Shown one piece after another: positions 21,101-27,673 of a stretch of 64,000 nt of DNA (within the stretch, counting starts at the first letter, position 1; each line of letters starts with the position of its first letter). Under the pieces are notes generated by a model, which saw nothing but the letters and a program-made list of their open reading frames with translations, did no database searches and was not told the origin of the DNA. A program made the position numbers and the translations under genes. Source of the DNA: Breznakia pachnodae (lineage in GTDB: Bacteria > Bacillota_I > Bacilli_A > Erysipelotrichales > Erysipelotrichaceae). The stretch spans positions 370,410 to 434,409 of the forward strand of contig NZ_JAUSUR010000004.1 of the NCBI RefSeq assembly GCF_030814225.1, given 5' to 3'.

Positions 21101-23102
21101 ACGTATTTTCAACTGTTTTTGCTGTTGCATCTGCCAGAATTTTATCATCCAGCAATTCACCTGTAGTATAGTTACCACTTGCATACAATTCTTCAAAACG
21201 ATCAGATGAAATGCTTGTAGCATTAAAATCATCATTATCAGTATCGTAAGGCAATATCACATACTTGATTGAACGTAATTCTGGAGTATAACTCAAGTTC
21301 AATGAAGCATCTTCGAATTTTGCTGGCATATGTGTTTCAATTGTAACTGTATCCTTCTTAGGATTGTCTTCATCAATATAGATTTTTTCTTTTGTTTTAT
21401 CTACTGTTGAGTACATTGGTTCTGCTGTAGGCATACCACGCATAAACATAACTTCGTATGTATAGCGGTCATATAACCCGGCAGTCAAACTACCATTTGA
21501 ATCATATCTGCTATTATAATCCCAGCCCCATGCAATGGAACCTGAACCATCATTCCCCCACTTATAAATGTTACCAGATTCATCTAGTAGCGTATAAGTA
21601 GATCTTGCGGATACGATTTGTGTCACATACGGGATATTCTTAAATGCAAGTTCACGCCATACATTTTCTTTTGCATTCCCTTTGTACTTTTCATCATAAA
21701 TAGTTGGATGTAATGTATTAAATCCATATCCATAAGTTGCATTTCTGCTAGAACCTGTAAAAGGTGTTTTTGCTGAAGAATCATAAATTTGTGTATCTCC
21801 ATCACCAATTACCTTTGGCCATTGTTGTGCTTTGGTAAGTTGAATGTCATTTGCAGTCTCATAACCACCTTCACGACCTAAACCAAAATATCGATTACTT
21901 CCCCAAGCCCATGAACGTCCATGCTGGTCAACAAAGTAACTAACACTCTCACCTGCAAACACCTTTTGTGCTACTGGTGTATAACCCACTTTAGAAATTT
22001 CTGCAGAATCAGTTTCCACCACTTGTGGGCGGCTAATCGCTGTCGCAGTACCTGTACTTGCAGCCATACCATAAACGGCACCCCACTGCCATACAAGGCC
22101 GTTTTCATCTAATGCAACGTTCATTCCATAACAAGAACTAATATCAACGACTTTCCCCATACCTGCAGGTTTTGTCATTTTTGTCAGTGTTGCATTGTAT
22201 CCTGCTGTTTGCCCATTACCAAGTCTTCCTTGATATTGATACCCAGCACTCCAGATATCACCATTTTCATCAATCGCATGGAATTGGTGATCCCCTGCTG
22301 TCATTGCAACAAACTTCGTTCCTGTTGGAACACTAATTTTAACTGGAGTTGTCTGCGATGTTGCAATTGATCCAGTACCTAAAGCACCAAAAGAATTGTA
22401 CCCCCAACCCCAAATTTGTCCATCTTCATCAATCGCGTAGTTAAATCCCATGATTTCTCCACTACTTGAAAGAATTTGTTTTATCTTTGGTAGCCCTGGC
22501 ACTTTTTGTGGTGTTGTATTGGTACCTGTTGTAGTACCATTTCCCATTTGTCCATATGCTCCATGCCCCCAGGTATAAACATTCCCCTGATCATCAAGAG
22601 CCATTCTATTTTCATAGTTTCCTTGAATCTGAACTACAAAAATATTATTATCAACGAAATAAGGAATTCTTCTCATTCCACCAAAATAATTTTGTTGCGA
22701 TACGGTTTTACCAATTCCTAATTCTCCGTATAAGTTATATCCCCATGACCAAACTGCTCCATTGGCATCCAATGCCATTGCACCCATTTGTCCATTAGAG
22801 ACTTGTGTCATTTTAACTACAGAGCGTTGACCAACACTTTCAGCATCATAATCACCGATACCTTCAAGGTACTCAACAGAACCTGGTAAATTGTTCCAAT
22901 CAATACTGTCTATTAAAAAATTGGAATCCTCGCCAAATATATCCTCAGTGGTAGCTGCTTCCACACTTACTTGTAAATCATCAATACCGAATAATGACGA
23001 TAAATTAAGTGATGCTAAAGCAATCAGAAAAGCAAATGTCATTTTTACTAGCTTAATTAACTTTTCTTTACCCTTTTGGATATAATCTCTCTTTTTCTTC
23101 AT
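9117..23102 (-). CDS. giant wall-anchored surface protein (RCC1, MucBP-like, 27 DUF11-like repeats)
   Basis: The 4661-residue protein begins at the ATG with AAGGAGG upstream, nine codons inside the longest frame. A signal peptide (about 16-50) precedes a RCC1-type beta-propeller region (about 95-530, repeated WSWGYNxxGxLGxG). A poorly conserved stretch and a MucBP-like domain (about 810-890) follow, then 27 DUF11/DUF7507-like repeats of about 134 residues (about 895-4500). Nearly every repeat opens with DxxxDxxASPGE and ends with an NQAT/IGD-type block. An InlB B-repeat-like domain (about 4520-4600) and the anchor (APATGD, hydrophobic helix, RRFHQRKK) close it. It should form a very long stalk carrying a propeller at its tip, for adhesion. 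It is the product gene of the bactofilin/signal peptidase/sigma operon. Confidence 0.9.
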   Translation of the reverse strand: MKKKRDYIQKGKEKLIKLVKMTFAFLIALASLNLSSLFGIDDLQVSVEAATTEDIFGEDSNFLIDSIDWNNLPGSVEYLEGIGDYDAESVGQRSVVKMTQVSNGQMGAMALDANGAVWSWGYNLYGELGIGKTVSQQNYFGGMRRIPYFVDNNIFVVQIQGNYENRMALDDQGNVYTWGHGAYGQMGNGTTTGTNTTPQKVPGLPKIKQILSSSGEIMGFNYAIDEDGQIWGWGYNSFGALGTGSIATSQTTPVKISVPTGTKFVAMTAGDHQFHAIDENGDIWSAGYQYQGRLGNGQTAGYNATLTKMTKPAGMGKVVDISSCYGMNVALDENGLVWQWGAVYGMAASTGTATAISRPQVVETDSAEISKVGYTPVAQKVFAGESVSYFVDQHGRSWAWGSNRYFGLGREGGYETANDIQLTKAQQWPKVIGDGDTQIYDSSAKTPFTGSSRNATYGYGFNTLHPTIYDEKYKGNAKENVWRELAFKNIPYVTQIVSARSTYTLLDESGNIYKWGNDGSGSIAWGWDYNSRYDSNGSLTAGLYDRYTYEVMFMRGMPTAEPMYSTVDKTKEKIYIDEDNPKKDTVTIETHMPAKFEDASLNLSYTPELRSIKYVILPYDTDNDDFNATSISSDRFEELYASGNYTTGELLDDKILADATAKTVENTLDIYDNCKVIVMVEGYSYSQTTKEVTSYVADNFYTPVKSTHVGNGYVDGEIYENIYTATTDNVVNKDADGKVIETAGIPLDANGNVIENPTFGYDSTTITKYDELPNGEDKYWLFQTPQDATKTITLDDEKYVNDEGTYEHEFKYERNPSGWITISYQGIDVDTNQALPAFSMSPNPEIVKIDKELTRTPTSIENYDILGYRINTDTTIYDLDSSGDFIYTPTGDTDVTFLYGTWSSEGNKSVSDANNDTFASPGEELVYTLTYENEGSGAMRNMLVQDKLTEVLKYVDDPTSASVTINNNGQISTKTVQDLIDGFTIDEVKGKTTVTISFKVTVKTDIDLETVSKITNTATLGDIERGTEINVGKAELDLDKAVSDANGDGYATPGEELTYTITTTNKGPANASNLVIKDELLGVLPHVEDTSATVVTLDVNGTKTTHTIQDLVGGITVSELKATETATVTFTVTVKSDLDLDTVKEIKNQATSNDEPGPEITIPTGKANLKSAKSVEDANNDGYASPGEQLTYTITTVNNGPADATNLLVQDKLTNVLGNVNDTSATVVSVDIDGTKTNYTIQNLVDGIRIPTLESGSTLTVTFKVTVKSDLDTTTVTSIANQATIGDTDPKTEIPTAEADLSSGKSVVDESGDNIASPGEQLTYTITATNNGDADSGDVVLKDEMTNLLPHISEDAASIVVNVSSDTDASKNGTVSGSALVSGLTYKLKGNETVTLTFTVTVKSDLDTSTVTAISNQATLDGEKGPEVEIPTGKTSLSNEKSVVDANSDGYASPGEELTYTITTTNNGSVAAKNVVIKDELTDVLPHVDDPKANTVTINVGGSITTKTVQDLIDGITIDEIGAGVTVTVSFKVTVLEDLDVDTVKEIKNQATLGDEPGPEIIIPVEKANLKSAKSVTDANDDGYASPGEQLTYTIVSTNNGPADATNLLVQDKLTNVLGNVNDTSSTVVSVDIDGTKTNYTIQNLVDGIRIPTLKNGSTLTVTFKVTVKNDLDTTTVTSIANQATIGDTDPKTEIPTANADFGSGKSVVDESGDNIASPGEKLTYTITATNNGNADSGDVVLKDEMTNLLPHISEDATSIVVNVSSDTDSSKDGTVSGSALVSGLTYKLKGNETITLTFTVTVKSDLDTSTVTSISNQATLDGEKGPEVEIPTGKTNLSNNKNVVDANGDGYASPGEELTYTISTTNNGSVTAKNVVIKDELTSVLPHVDDPTANAVTVNVGGSITTKTVQDLIDGITIDEIGAGVSVTVSFKVTVKSDLDVDTVKEIKNQATLGDEPGPEIIIPVEKANLKSAKSVSDANDDGYASPGEQLSYTITTVNNGPADATNLLVQDKLTNVLGHVNDTNSTVVSVDIDGTKTNYSIQNLVDGIRIPTLKNGSTLTVTFKVTVKSDLDTTTVTSIANQATIGDTDPKTEIPTAGADFITNKSVTDESGDNIASPGEKLTYVITATNNGNADSGDVVLKDEMTNLLPHIDEDASTISVTVSSDKDSSKDGTVNGSDLVSGLTYKLKGKETVTLTFTVTVKSDLDTSTVKSISNQATLDGEKGPEVEIPTGKTSLSNEKSVVDANSDGYASPGEELTYTITTTNNGSVAAKNVVIKDELTDVLPHVDDPKANTVTVNVGGSVTTKTVQDLIDGITIDEIGAGVTVTVSFKVTVLEDLDVETVKEIKNQATLGDEPGPEIIIPVEKANLKSAKSVSDANDDGYASPGEQLSYTITTVNNGPADASNLLVQDKLTNVLGHVNDTSSTVVSVDIDGTKTNYSIQNLVDGIRIPTLESGSTLTVTFKVTVKSDLDTTTVTSIANQATIGDTEPKTEIPTADSDFTTGKSVSDESGDNIASPGEKLTYTITATNNGDADSNDVILKDEMTNLLPHIDESAASIVVNVSSDTDSSKDGTVSGSDLVSGLTYKLKGNETVTLTFAVTVKSDLDTDTVKSISNQATLDGEKGPEVEIPTGKTNLSNNKNVEDANGDGYASPGEELTYTISTTNNGGVTAKNVVIKDELTDVLLHVDDPKANTVTVNVGGSVTTKTVQDLIDGITIDEIGVGVSVTVSFKVTVLEDLDLETVKVIKNQATLGDVPGPEIEIPTGKATLSSTKSVSDASGDNIASPGEKLTYTITATNNGDAESGNVVLKDEMTNLLPHIDEAATAITVTVSSDTDASKNTTVSGDALVSGLIYKLAAGETITLTFEVTVKSDLDTTTVTSIANQATLGDTPGPEIVIPTGKTNLSNDKDVSDANNDGYASPGEELTYTISTTNNGSVTAKNVVIKDELTDVLPHVDDPKANTVSVNVGGTVTTKTVQDLIDGITIDEIGPGVTVTVSFKVTVLEDLDVDTVKEIKNQATLGDEPGPEIEIPTGKANLKSAKSVSDANDDGYASPGEQLSYTITTVNNGPADATNLLVQDKLTNVLGHVNDTSATVVSVDIDGTKTNYTIQNLVDGIRIPTLESGSTLTVTFKVTVKSDLDTTTVTSIANQATIGDTDPKVEIPTSDADFTTNKSVSDASGDNIASPGEQLTYVITATNNGDADSDDVILKDEMTNLLPHIDEAASAISVTVSSDKDSSKDGTVSGSDLVSGLTYKLKGNETITLIFTVTVKSDLDTSTVKSISNQATLDGEKGPEVEIPTGKTSLSNEKAVVDANDDGYASPGEELTYTISTTNNGSVAAKNVVIKDELTDVLPHVNDPKANTVTVNVGGSITTKTVQDLIDGITIDEIGAGVTVTVSFKVTVKSDLDVDTVKEIKNQATLGDVPGPEIEIPTGKANLTSNKTVTDASGDNVASPGEKLSYTITTTNTGPADATNLLVQDKLDNVLPHVNDTASTVVTVDIDGVKTNYTIQNLVDGITIPTLEKDSTLTITFDVTVKSDLDTSTVTSIANKATIGDTGPEITIPTGKADFVTDKDVKDASGDNIASPGEKLTYTIIATNGGDATSDDIMIKDTLDNVLPHIDEASSAISVSVTSTDTSKNTTVTGDDLISGLTYKLASKETITVTFEVTVKSDLDTSKVTAISNKATVGDTTPEITIPTGNKNLSNNKEVVDANGDGFASPGEELTYTLTTTNNGSVTAKDVVIKDELTDVLPHVNDPKANTVTVNVGGTVTTKTVQDLIDGIEIDEIGKGVTVTVSFKVTVKSDLDVETVKSIKNQATLDDIPGPEIEIPTGKATLTSDKSVSDANNDGYASPGEQLTYTITATNTGDAVSGDVVIKDEMTTLLPNIQEKAADISVTVNSNTDAAKNTTVSGTDLNSGLTYKLAANETITIQFTVTVDAYLNLTSVPSIANKATVGDTTPEITIPTGKAIINASKSVSDANGDEVASPTEVLEYTITASNSGVVASDDVVIKDTLTSVLPHIDEASSAISVNVNSNVDASKNTVVSGDALISGLTYKLAPSEVITVTFKVTVKADLDTEAVKEIMNTATVGGQNETVKIPTGKSTISSSKTVVDESGDKIASPGEKITYTITGKNTGSVVANDVQFKDELTGVLGNIQESSSAISVNVSSSTDSGKNTTITGDELINGIVYNLAASEEITITFSVTVKADLDTDAVTVLKNIATIGGTTSTVELPTGKANVISEKSVRDASGDNIASPNEVLHYSIVLNNTGAVAAENVFVQDTMSGILAHIAETPSTVSVGVKSNKDATKNTTISAQQLIDGVNYNVASGEIITITFDVTVSPDLDTEVVKELTNIAVIGDGETPPVVIPTGKADLLASKDVKDADGNGEVSAGEKLTYTITAKNQGDVALEGVTIKDTLDKVLPYIAETTDNVSVVVASDSDSSKNQTVTLAELVNGISMDIEPNETITVTFGVTMSSTLNETQTTVIANKAVVGEQTPEVEIEVAQSVYRIYYNGNGYTGSDVPVDETSYFRNDLVTIRGFMSRVYTQEKFVEWNSSPDGTGVSFNIGDTTTFAQMSNMGIVAADRSVTLYAIWEKEEVPVVTDKPVISSNPSVAPATGDLFTSYALYIGGALILFFGWSKFRFRRFHQRKK
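9560..20400 (-). repeat. 27 tandem coding repeats with a 1203-bp, three-unit higher-order period
   Basis: The repeats fall into three types by their opening: A (NNGPADATN), B (DESGDNIASPGE...GDADS) and C (NNGSVAAKN). From the N-terminus, repeats 3-14 are four ABC triplets; then come BC, ABC, ABC and B, while 1-2 and 24-27 are divergent. Equivalent C-type sites recur at 18670, 17467, 16264 and 15061, exactly 1203 bp apart. The next C site is about 809 bp on, two repeats instead of three, which shows loss of one A unit. Such order implies duplication and deletion in blocks of three. Confidence 0.9.
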
Positions 23103-23168
23103 TTTTTCCTCCTTTTCTGATAACAGCATTCATATTAATGTCGCCATCAATATATAAAGTCGTTAATC

Positions 23169-24536
23169 TTAATTGAAAGGTTCTTGGTTTTTGTATAAAT
23201 TTTCTGAGATGACGGTAATTTCCAAATCATTATTAGCGTAATCATAGACTATGAATATGTTTTCACTAAAATCTTCATAAATAAATTCAATTGAATTACT
23301 ATTCACATTATATGTATAGTCATAAGAACGATTTCCATTTTTATAATATTCTATCTTTGCAGGATCAACACCTGAAACATCATCTTCTAAATATAAAATA
23401 TATTTATTAGTACCTACTACATCATTTCTTACATAGACTGGAGATGCTTTATCAATATTATTTATAACGATAATTTGTTCATCTACCACTTGTCCATCTT
23501 TCATTATCTTCACTACATACTGTCCATTCTCTTCTATATACATTGATTCTTTATCGTTGAGTAGAATCTGATCATAAAGATCATTACTGGTATGTACTTC
23601 TACTTTAATTGCTTGATTTGTATATTCTTCGTTATAGGTAATACTCTCAATCTGACATACTTCTTCTTCAAAATCGATATCTGGCTTTACCATCATTTCG
23701 CCTTCAAAGGCTTTCGGTTCATTTTTATCATCCATCAAAAACAGTGTTACAGGTATCGCTGCAAGAATCCCACCAAGAATTACCTTCTTCGCTACAGACG
23801 CACCACCAGCACCTGCTAATATTCCTCCTGCTGCACCAGCAGCTCCAGCAGTTTTTACGGCAGTTGCGATAGATGTATATTCAGGGGTGCTACTAACAAT
23901 TGTCCCTTGAATATATTGAAATCCCGAAGCAAATAAAACTGGTATTGAGAAACCATATGTCTTATAAGTCGCAGGAGTAATTCCACTTTTTCGCAGACTA
24001 CCCTGTAACTTTATTTTTGCTCGATGCGCTCTACTTTTAACAGTTCCTTTAGGAATCTTTAATATATAAGATATTTCTTTTTCTGACAGATCTTCAACAT
24101 AACGTAAAATAGCAACATCTTTCAGTTTGTTGTCCATTGTATTAATTTCTTTGGCGATTGCTTCTCTAAGCATCACTCCATCCATATGACTGTCCATGGA
24201 TACATTTGATTCATCTTCCATGCTGTTGACATCTAAAAATTCTGGCAGTTCCACGCTTTTATTTTTATTACTTCTAAGGACATTGATACTTTCGGTATAT
24301 GCAATTCGCATAATCCACACATGGAATGCTTCAGGTGTCTTAAGCTTATTGATTGATTTATATACACTCAAAAAAGTATTCTGCACGACATCCTGTGCCA
24401 CTTCCTCGTTATTCACATGGTTATAAGCGACAAAAAAGATACGATTGGAATATATTTTATATATTTGTGCAAACGCACTTTCACTGCCACTTTGAAATTC
24501 CCTTACTAATTTGGGATCAATTATTTGCTTTGCCAT
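23169..24536 (-). CDS. membrane-tethered ECF sigma factor with extracytoplasmic Ig-like domain
   Basis: Of 455 residues, 1-185 are an ECF sigma factor: region 2 (about 12-90, with AQDVVQNTFLSVYK and AFHVWIMRIAY) and region 4 (about 122-180, with DVAILRYVEDLSEKEISYIL and a GTVKSRAHRAK helix). A Gly/Ala-rich linker (about 228-250) leads to one membrane helix (VILGGILAAIPVTLFLM, about 252-268). Residues about 270-455 lie outside and resemble Ig-like domains (DKASPVYV...EDDVSGVDPAKIEYYKNG). Common ECF factors are about 170-200 residues, so over half is additional. It may sense the envelope directly, with release by proteolysis as one possibility. GGAGG precedes the ATG; it lies 12 bases after the signal peptidase gene and 66 before the giant gene. 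Confidence 0.85.
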   Translation of the reverse strand: MAKQIIDPKLVREFQSGSESAFAQIYKIYSNRIFFVAYNHVNNEEVAQDVVQNTFLSVYKSINKLKTPEAFHVWIMRIAYTESINVLRSNKNKSVELPEFLDVNSMEDESNVSMDSHMDGVMLREAIAKEINTMDNKLKDVAILRYVEDLSEKEISYILKIPKGTVKSRAHRAKIKLQGSLRKSGITPATYKTYGFSIPVLFASGFQYIQGTIVSSTPEYTSIATAVKTAGAAGAAGGILAGAGGASVAKKVILGGILAAIPVTLFLMDDKNEPKAFEGEMMVKPDIDFEEEVCQIESITYNEEYTNQAIKVEVHTSNDLYDQILLNDKESMYIEENGQYVVKIMKDGQVVDEQIIVINNIDKASPVYVRNDVVGTNKYILYLEDDVSGVDPAKIEYYKNGNRSYDYTYNVNSNSIEFIYEDFSENIFIVYDYANNDLEITVISENLYKNQEPFN

Positions 24537-24548
24537 ATGCCCGCCTCC

Positions 24549-25121
24549 TTAATTAAGCCAGTCAAGACTGAAGAGATATCTTGCGATAATATCTTCTTCC
24601 TTAACAACGCCAAAGTGTCTAGAATCTTTTGACACTACTCGATTATCACCACAGACTAAATATTCACCATCTTTCAACTTTACAGGACCATAGTCTTCCG
24701 TAAAGTCTAGATCACTATCTTCCATTGCTTCTGCTTTATATTCCTCATCTATAAAATACTCATAGACTGGATTTCCATCAATATAAAGCGAGTCTCCACG
24801 GTATTGTACAGTTTCATTTGGTAACCCAATAATTCGTTTCAATACATTTTTTTCTTCTTCAGGAGAATATACGACAACGATATCAAATCGCTTCGGTTCA
24901 CTGAAGGTATATGAAATCTGATCTGTTATTATAATTTCATCATTTTCCAACACTGGGTACATACTTGAGCCAGTGACTGCGACTGGTTTAAAGATGAAAT
25001 TCATAACAATCCAAAATAGTCCACAAAACACAAAAAGAATACGTACCATACTTATAATTTTTATTGTTCTGGAATCACGTATTATTCGGTTTTTAACTTC
25101 ACGGTTCTTTTCAGTTTTCAT
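24549..25121 (-). CDS. signal peptidase I
   Basis: The 190-residue type I signal peptidase has one N-terminal membrane helix (about 24-46), box B GSSMYPVL with the catalytic Ser (about residue 53), the catalytic Lys in VLKRIIGLP (about 94), and box E GDNRVVSKDSRHFG. It cuts signal peptides on the outer face of the membrane. Lying between a bactofilin and a sigma factor and upstream of the giant gene, it is likely dedicated to these surface proteins, as SipA-type peptidases are in pilus loci; that is inference. AGAGGGCG precedes the ATG. Confidence 0.93.
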   Translation of the reverse strand: MKTEKNREVKNRIIRDSRTIKIISMVRILFVFCGLFWIVMNFIFKPVAVTGSSMYPVLENDEIIITDQISYTFSEPKRFDIVVVYSPEEEKNVLKRIIGLPNETVQYRGDSLYIDGNPVYEYFIDEEYKAEAMEDSDLDFTEDYGPVKLKDGEYLVCGDNRVVSKDSRHFGVVKEEDIIARYLFSLDWLN

Positions 25122-25144
25122 AATCGCCCTCTTATTTGTTCTAC

Positions 25145-26308
25145 TTATTTCATTTTCAAATTACCACTGATTTTCGTTCCTTTTTCAATATGGATATGTT
25201 CTACAACGATATCACCCATTACTCTGGACTTGCTCATAAACTCCGCACTAAATGCATCAACATTTCCTTCGATTGCACCTTCAATTGATGCATAATTAGT
25301 TTTAATGTCTCCTTTGACATAAACATCTTCTGCTATATACACATCTTCTTTTGTATTAATATTTCCATAAACTTTTCCATTTAATATATTTAATCCACTT
25401 GCTTCTATGTTTCCTGTAACCTTTGCATCATTACTGATTTCCACCTGATTAGAAGAATAGATACTTCCATTCACTTTCCCTTTAATAAAAGTATTTTCTT
25501 CACAGTGGATATTTCCATCAATTACAGAACCTACACCAATAATTGATTCATTTTCTAAACCTGTACTCATTGGTTTATATTCTCTTCGCTCAAATACTGG
25601 CTCATGATCTATTACTGGTTCTTCAATCTGAACATCTTCAATTATTACCTTCGTTTCTTCTACTACTGTCTTTGGTTTTTGAATTGTTCTATGTTTAAAT
25701 GTTGGTTTGCTTAAATTACCTGACTCAATTCTGCTTGGTCTGATTCTCGTTGTTTCCACCTTAGGTGTTTCTTTAACAGACACATTTTGCGAATGCTTTT
25801 GTTGCTTTTTTTCTTCCAATGCATTTAAATGAACCAAATCACGTTTTTTAGGTAACCCTGTCTTTTCCAACTCATTTTTGCATTTTTTATAAAAATCGTT
25901 AATTTCCGACATACTGTTGTCCATCATTCCGTTGATGAATGTCAACGTTGAATTAGCACCTTTTAAATCCATTCCATTCAAACGGCTTTCTTTAAAATCA
26001 TCAATTAAGAGTTTACATGCTGACAACTCTTTTGACAGTTGCCCAAATTCTTCTTTTAAATCTGACATATCATTTTCTAACAAGTCTGGATTATTAACTA
26101 ATAACTCCACAAGTTCTTCCCATTCCTCTGAATATACATCTTTATACATATCATCATAGAGTTCATTAGCTAACAACACTTCATTATCTAATTTCTTCCA
26201 TAACAATTTGCGAATAATCAGAGATAACACAATAACTACTAGAGTGATAACTAAAACTGTTACAATAAACTCCATTGATAGAAAATTTGCTCCTATAAAA
26301 TTACTCAT
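25145..26308 (-). CDS. membrane-anchored bactofilin with coiled coil
   Basis: The 387-residue protein has an N-terminal membrane helix (FIVTVLVITLVVIVLSLII, about 14-32), a helical region likely to form coiled coils (about 40-165), a basic/Pro-containing linker and a bactofilin domain (about 250-387) with short beta-helix turns of the KVNGSIYSSNQVEISNDAKV type. Bactofilins polymerise without nucleotides and act as scaffolds for polar or localised cell-surface assembly. A version fused to a membrane helix and coiled coil is unusual. It stands 39 bases after the lipoprotein gene and 23 before the signal peptidase gene. AAAGGAG lies nine bases before the ATG. Confidence 0.82.
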   Translation of the reverse strand: MSNFIGANFLSMEFIVTVLVITLVVIVLSLIIRKLLWKKLDNEVLLANELYDDMYKDVYSEEWEELVELLVNNPDLLENDMSDLKEEFGQLSKELSACKLLIDDFKESRLNGMDLKGANSTLTFINGMMDNSMSEINDFYKKCKNELEKTGLPKKRDLVHLNALEEKKQQKHSQNVSVKETPKVETTRIRPSRIESGNLSKPTFKHRTIQKPKTVVEETKVIIEDVQIEEPVIDHEPVFERREYKPMSTGLENESIIGVGSVIDGNIHCEENTFIKGKVNGSIYSSNQVEISNDAKVTGNIEASGLNILNGKVYGNINTKEDVYIAEDVYVKGDIKTNYASIEGAIEGNVDAFSAEFMSKSRVMGDIVVEHIHIEKGTKISGNLKMK

Positions 26309-26347
26309 ATTACTTATCTCCTTTCACTTCATGACTTCTTACAATAC

Positions 26348-26836
26348 TTATTTACAGGTGTATACTTCCTCATCCATTACTTTCAGAAAGACTTCCTTAC
26401 TAAGGTATTCTGATTCTTGGTTTATATAGGCATTAAATACCCCTGTCGCTTTCAACTCTTCAAAATTATCATCAATCTTCACCTGTAAGGTTTCAATAAA
26501 TAAATCATCTTCAAATTTATAAGAGTAAGTTACTTTTGTATCCTTATATATATCTTTGATATCATTTGCATATACTTCTAAATCTTCTTTTGGAACTCCA
26601 GACTTTTCATAATCTAATCGAATCTGATATTTGTACATTGTAATTGTGTCATCATCATATTGAATCCAATAAGTGTCATTACGATCATCACTAGATTCTT
26701 TCAAATCACATACAATTTCGTTACTTCCTGAAGAACAAGACAAACAGATTCCTACCAAAAAGATGACAGCAATCCGTTTCACAATATTATTGATTTTCTT
26801 ATTAATCCCAATCTTCCCTTCATCTTTACCAATCAA
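26348..26836 (-). CDS. lipoprotein, possibly YehR/DUF1307-like
   Basis: The 162-residue protein has a lipoprotein signal peptide (KRIAVIFLVGICLSCSS) with the modified Cys at about residue 34, so it is attached to the outer face of the membrane. The rest alternates Asp/Glu/Lys-rich beta-strand segments and resembles small YehR-type (DUF1307) lipoproteins, a tentative match. The start is TTG, with AGGCGG five bases before it and no in-frame ATG nearby. It lies 11 bases after the first bactofilin gene. Its role in the surface-assembly operon is unknown. Confidence 0.7.
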   Translation of the reverse strand: MIGKDEGKIGINKKINNIVKRIAVIFLVGICLSCSSGSNEIVCDLKESSDDRNDTYWIQYDDDTITMYKYQIRLDYEKSGVPKEDLEVYANDIKDIYKDTKVTYSYKFEDDLFIETLQVKIDDNFEELKATGVFNAYINQESEYLSKEVFLKVMDEEVYTCK

Positions 26837-26847
26837 TTGAGCCGCCT

Positions 26848-27345
26848 CTATTCTCTGTCAATAACCACAGTGTTCATAGCATTGCCTGTTTCTTTTTCTC
26901 CAATGTTAATAGCACCTAGAATCTTTGCACCCTTTTCGATATCAATATAAGTGGCAGTAATATCACCAAAAATCCTTGCTTCGCTTGATAATACTACTTC
27001 TGAACTGCTGGTAACATTTCCTTCCACCAATCCATTAATGCTGATAACTCCACCAGTAACATTTCCTTTGATTTTTGAATCCGCTTCAACTAATACATTT
27101 CCAGCAGCATTCACATCTCCACTAATCACTCCACTTAATAAGGTTATTGAGCTCCCACTCACATTTCCTGTGATGATTGCCCCATCATCAATTTCAATTT
27201 CTCTTTCACATGTAAGATTTCCTTTGATTTCTCCTTTTGCGATTAAGGGTGTAACTAAAGTTACATCACCTTCTATAATCAACCCTTTCGCAAATACTGA
27301 GTAATCATTTTCATTTGAAACTATGTTGTCGTTGTTGTATTCCAT
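26848..27345 (-). CDS. bactofilin (polymer-forming cytoskeletal protein)
   Basis: The 165-residue protein is almost wholly a bactofilin domain (about 15-150), a short right-handed beta-helix with turns such as KGLIIEGDVTLVTPLIAKG and EGNVTSSSEVVLSSEARIFG. It has flexible Asn-rich N-terminal and short C-terminal tails, as usual. It has no membrane segment and should polymerise in the cytoplasm, perhaps recruited to the membrane by the second bactofilin of the operon. It is the first gene of the eight-gene operon; GGAGGAG precedes the ATG. Confidence 0.88.
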   Translation of the reverse strand: MEYNNDNIVSNENDYSVFAKGLIIEGDVTLVTPLIAKGEIKGNLTCEREIEIDDGAIITGNVSGSSITLLSGVISGDVNAAGNVLVEADSKIKGNVTGGVISINGLVEGNVTSSSEVVLSSEARIFGDITATYIDIEKGAKILGAINIGEKETGNAMNTVVIDRE

Positions 27346-27377
27346 TTCTTTCTCCTCCGTCCTTCAATAGTTTTCAT

Positions 27378-27401
27378 AATCTAAAAAATATTTTTTAGAT
27401 T
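27378..27401 (-). promoter_or_regulatory. 24-bp perfect palindrome in the operon leader
   Basis: Arms AATCTAAAAAAT / ATTTTTTAGATT form a perfect palindrome between the predicted ECF promoter and the ribosome binding site of the first bactofilin. It could be a leader hairpin or an operator. Its role is not known. Confidence 0.5.
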
Positions 27402-27434
27402 CCATGAGCTTTCAAATTCTATGCCCTGTTAAAG

Positions 27435-27466
27435 TAAAGTCGTTTTTTTTCACCAATTGGTTCATT
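27435..27466 (-). promoter_or_regulatory. ECF-like promoter of the bactofilin/sigma/giant-protein operon
   Basis: Minus strand: AATGAACC (27459-27466), 16 bases, CGACTTTA (27435-27442). The TGAAC core, CGACT core and spacing equal those before the two flanking surface-protein genes. It lies about 90 bases before the first start codon. If correct, the sigma factor encoded in this operon would drive its own transcription. Confidence 0.5.
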
Positions 27467-27673
27467 TTTTTCCTATATTTCTTAAAAAAGTTATATTTTT
27501 ATATGTATTTCTATCTGTACATCAAATTACGCTCTTTTTCTTACCACCCAATCAAAATGTAATAAATCAAACAATTTATGTCATAAATGACTCTATTTTT
27601 CCATTTATCCTTTAATTTCAATTCCTATCATTCATTATTTTTAAATAAATTTATAGAAAAAAATATTCAAAAA

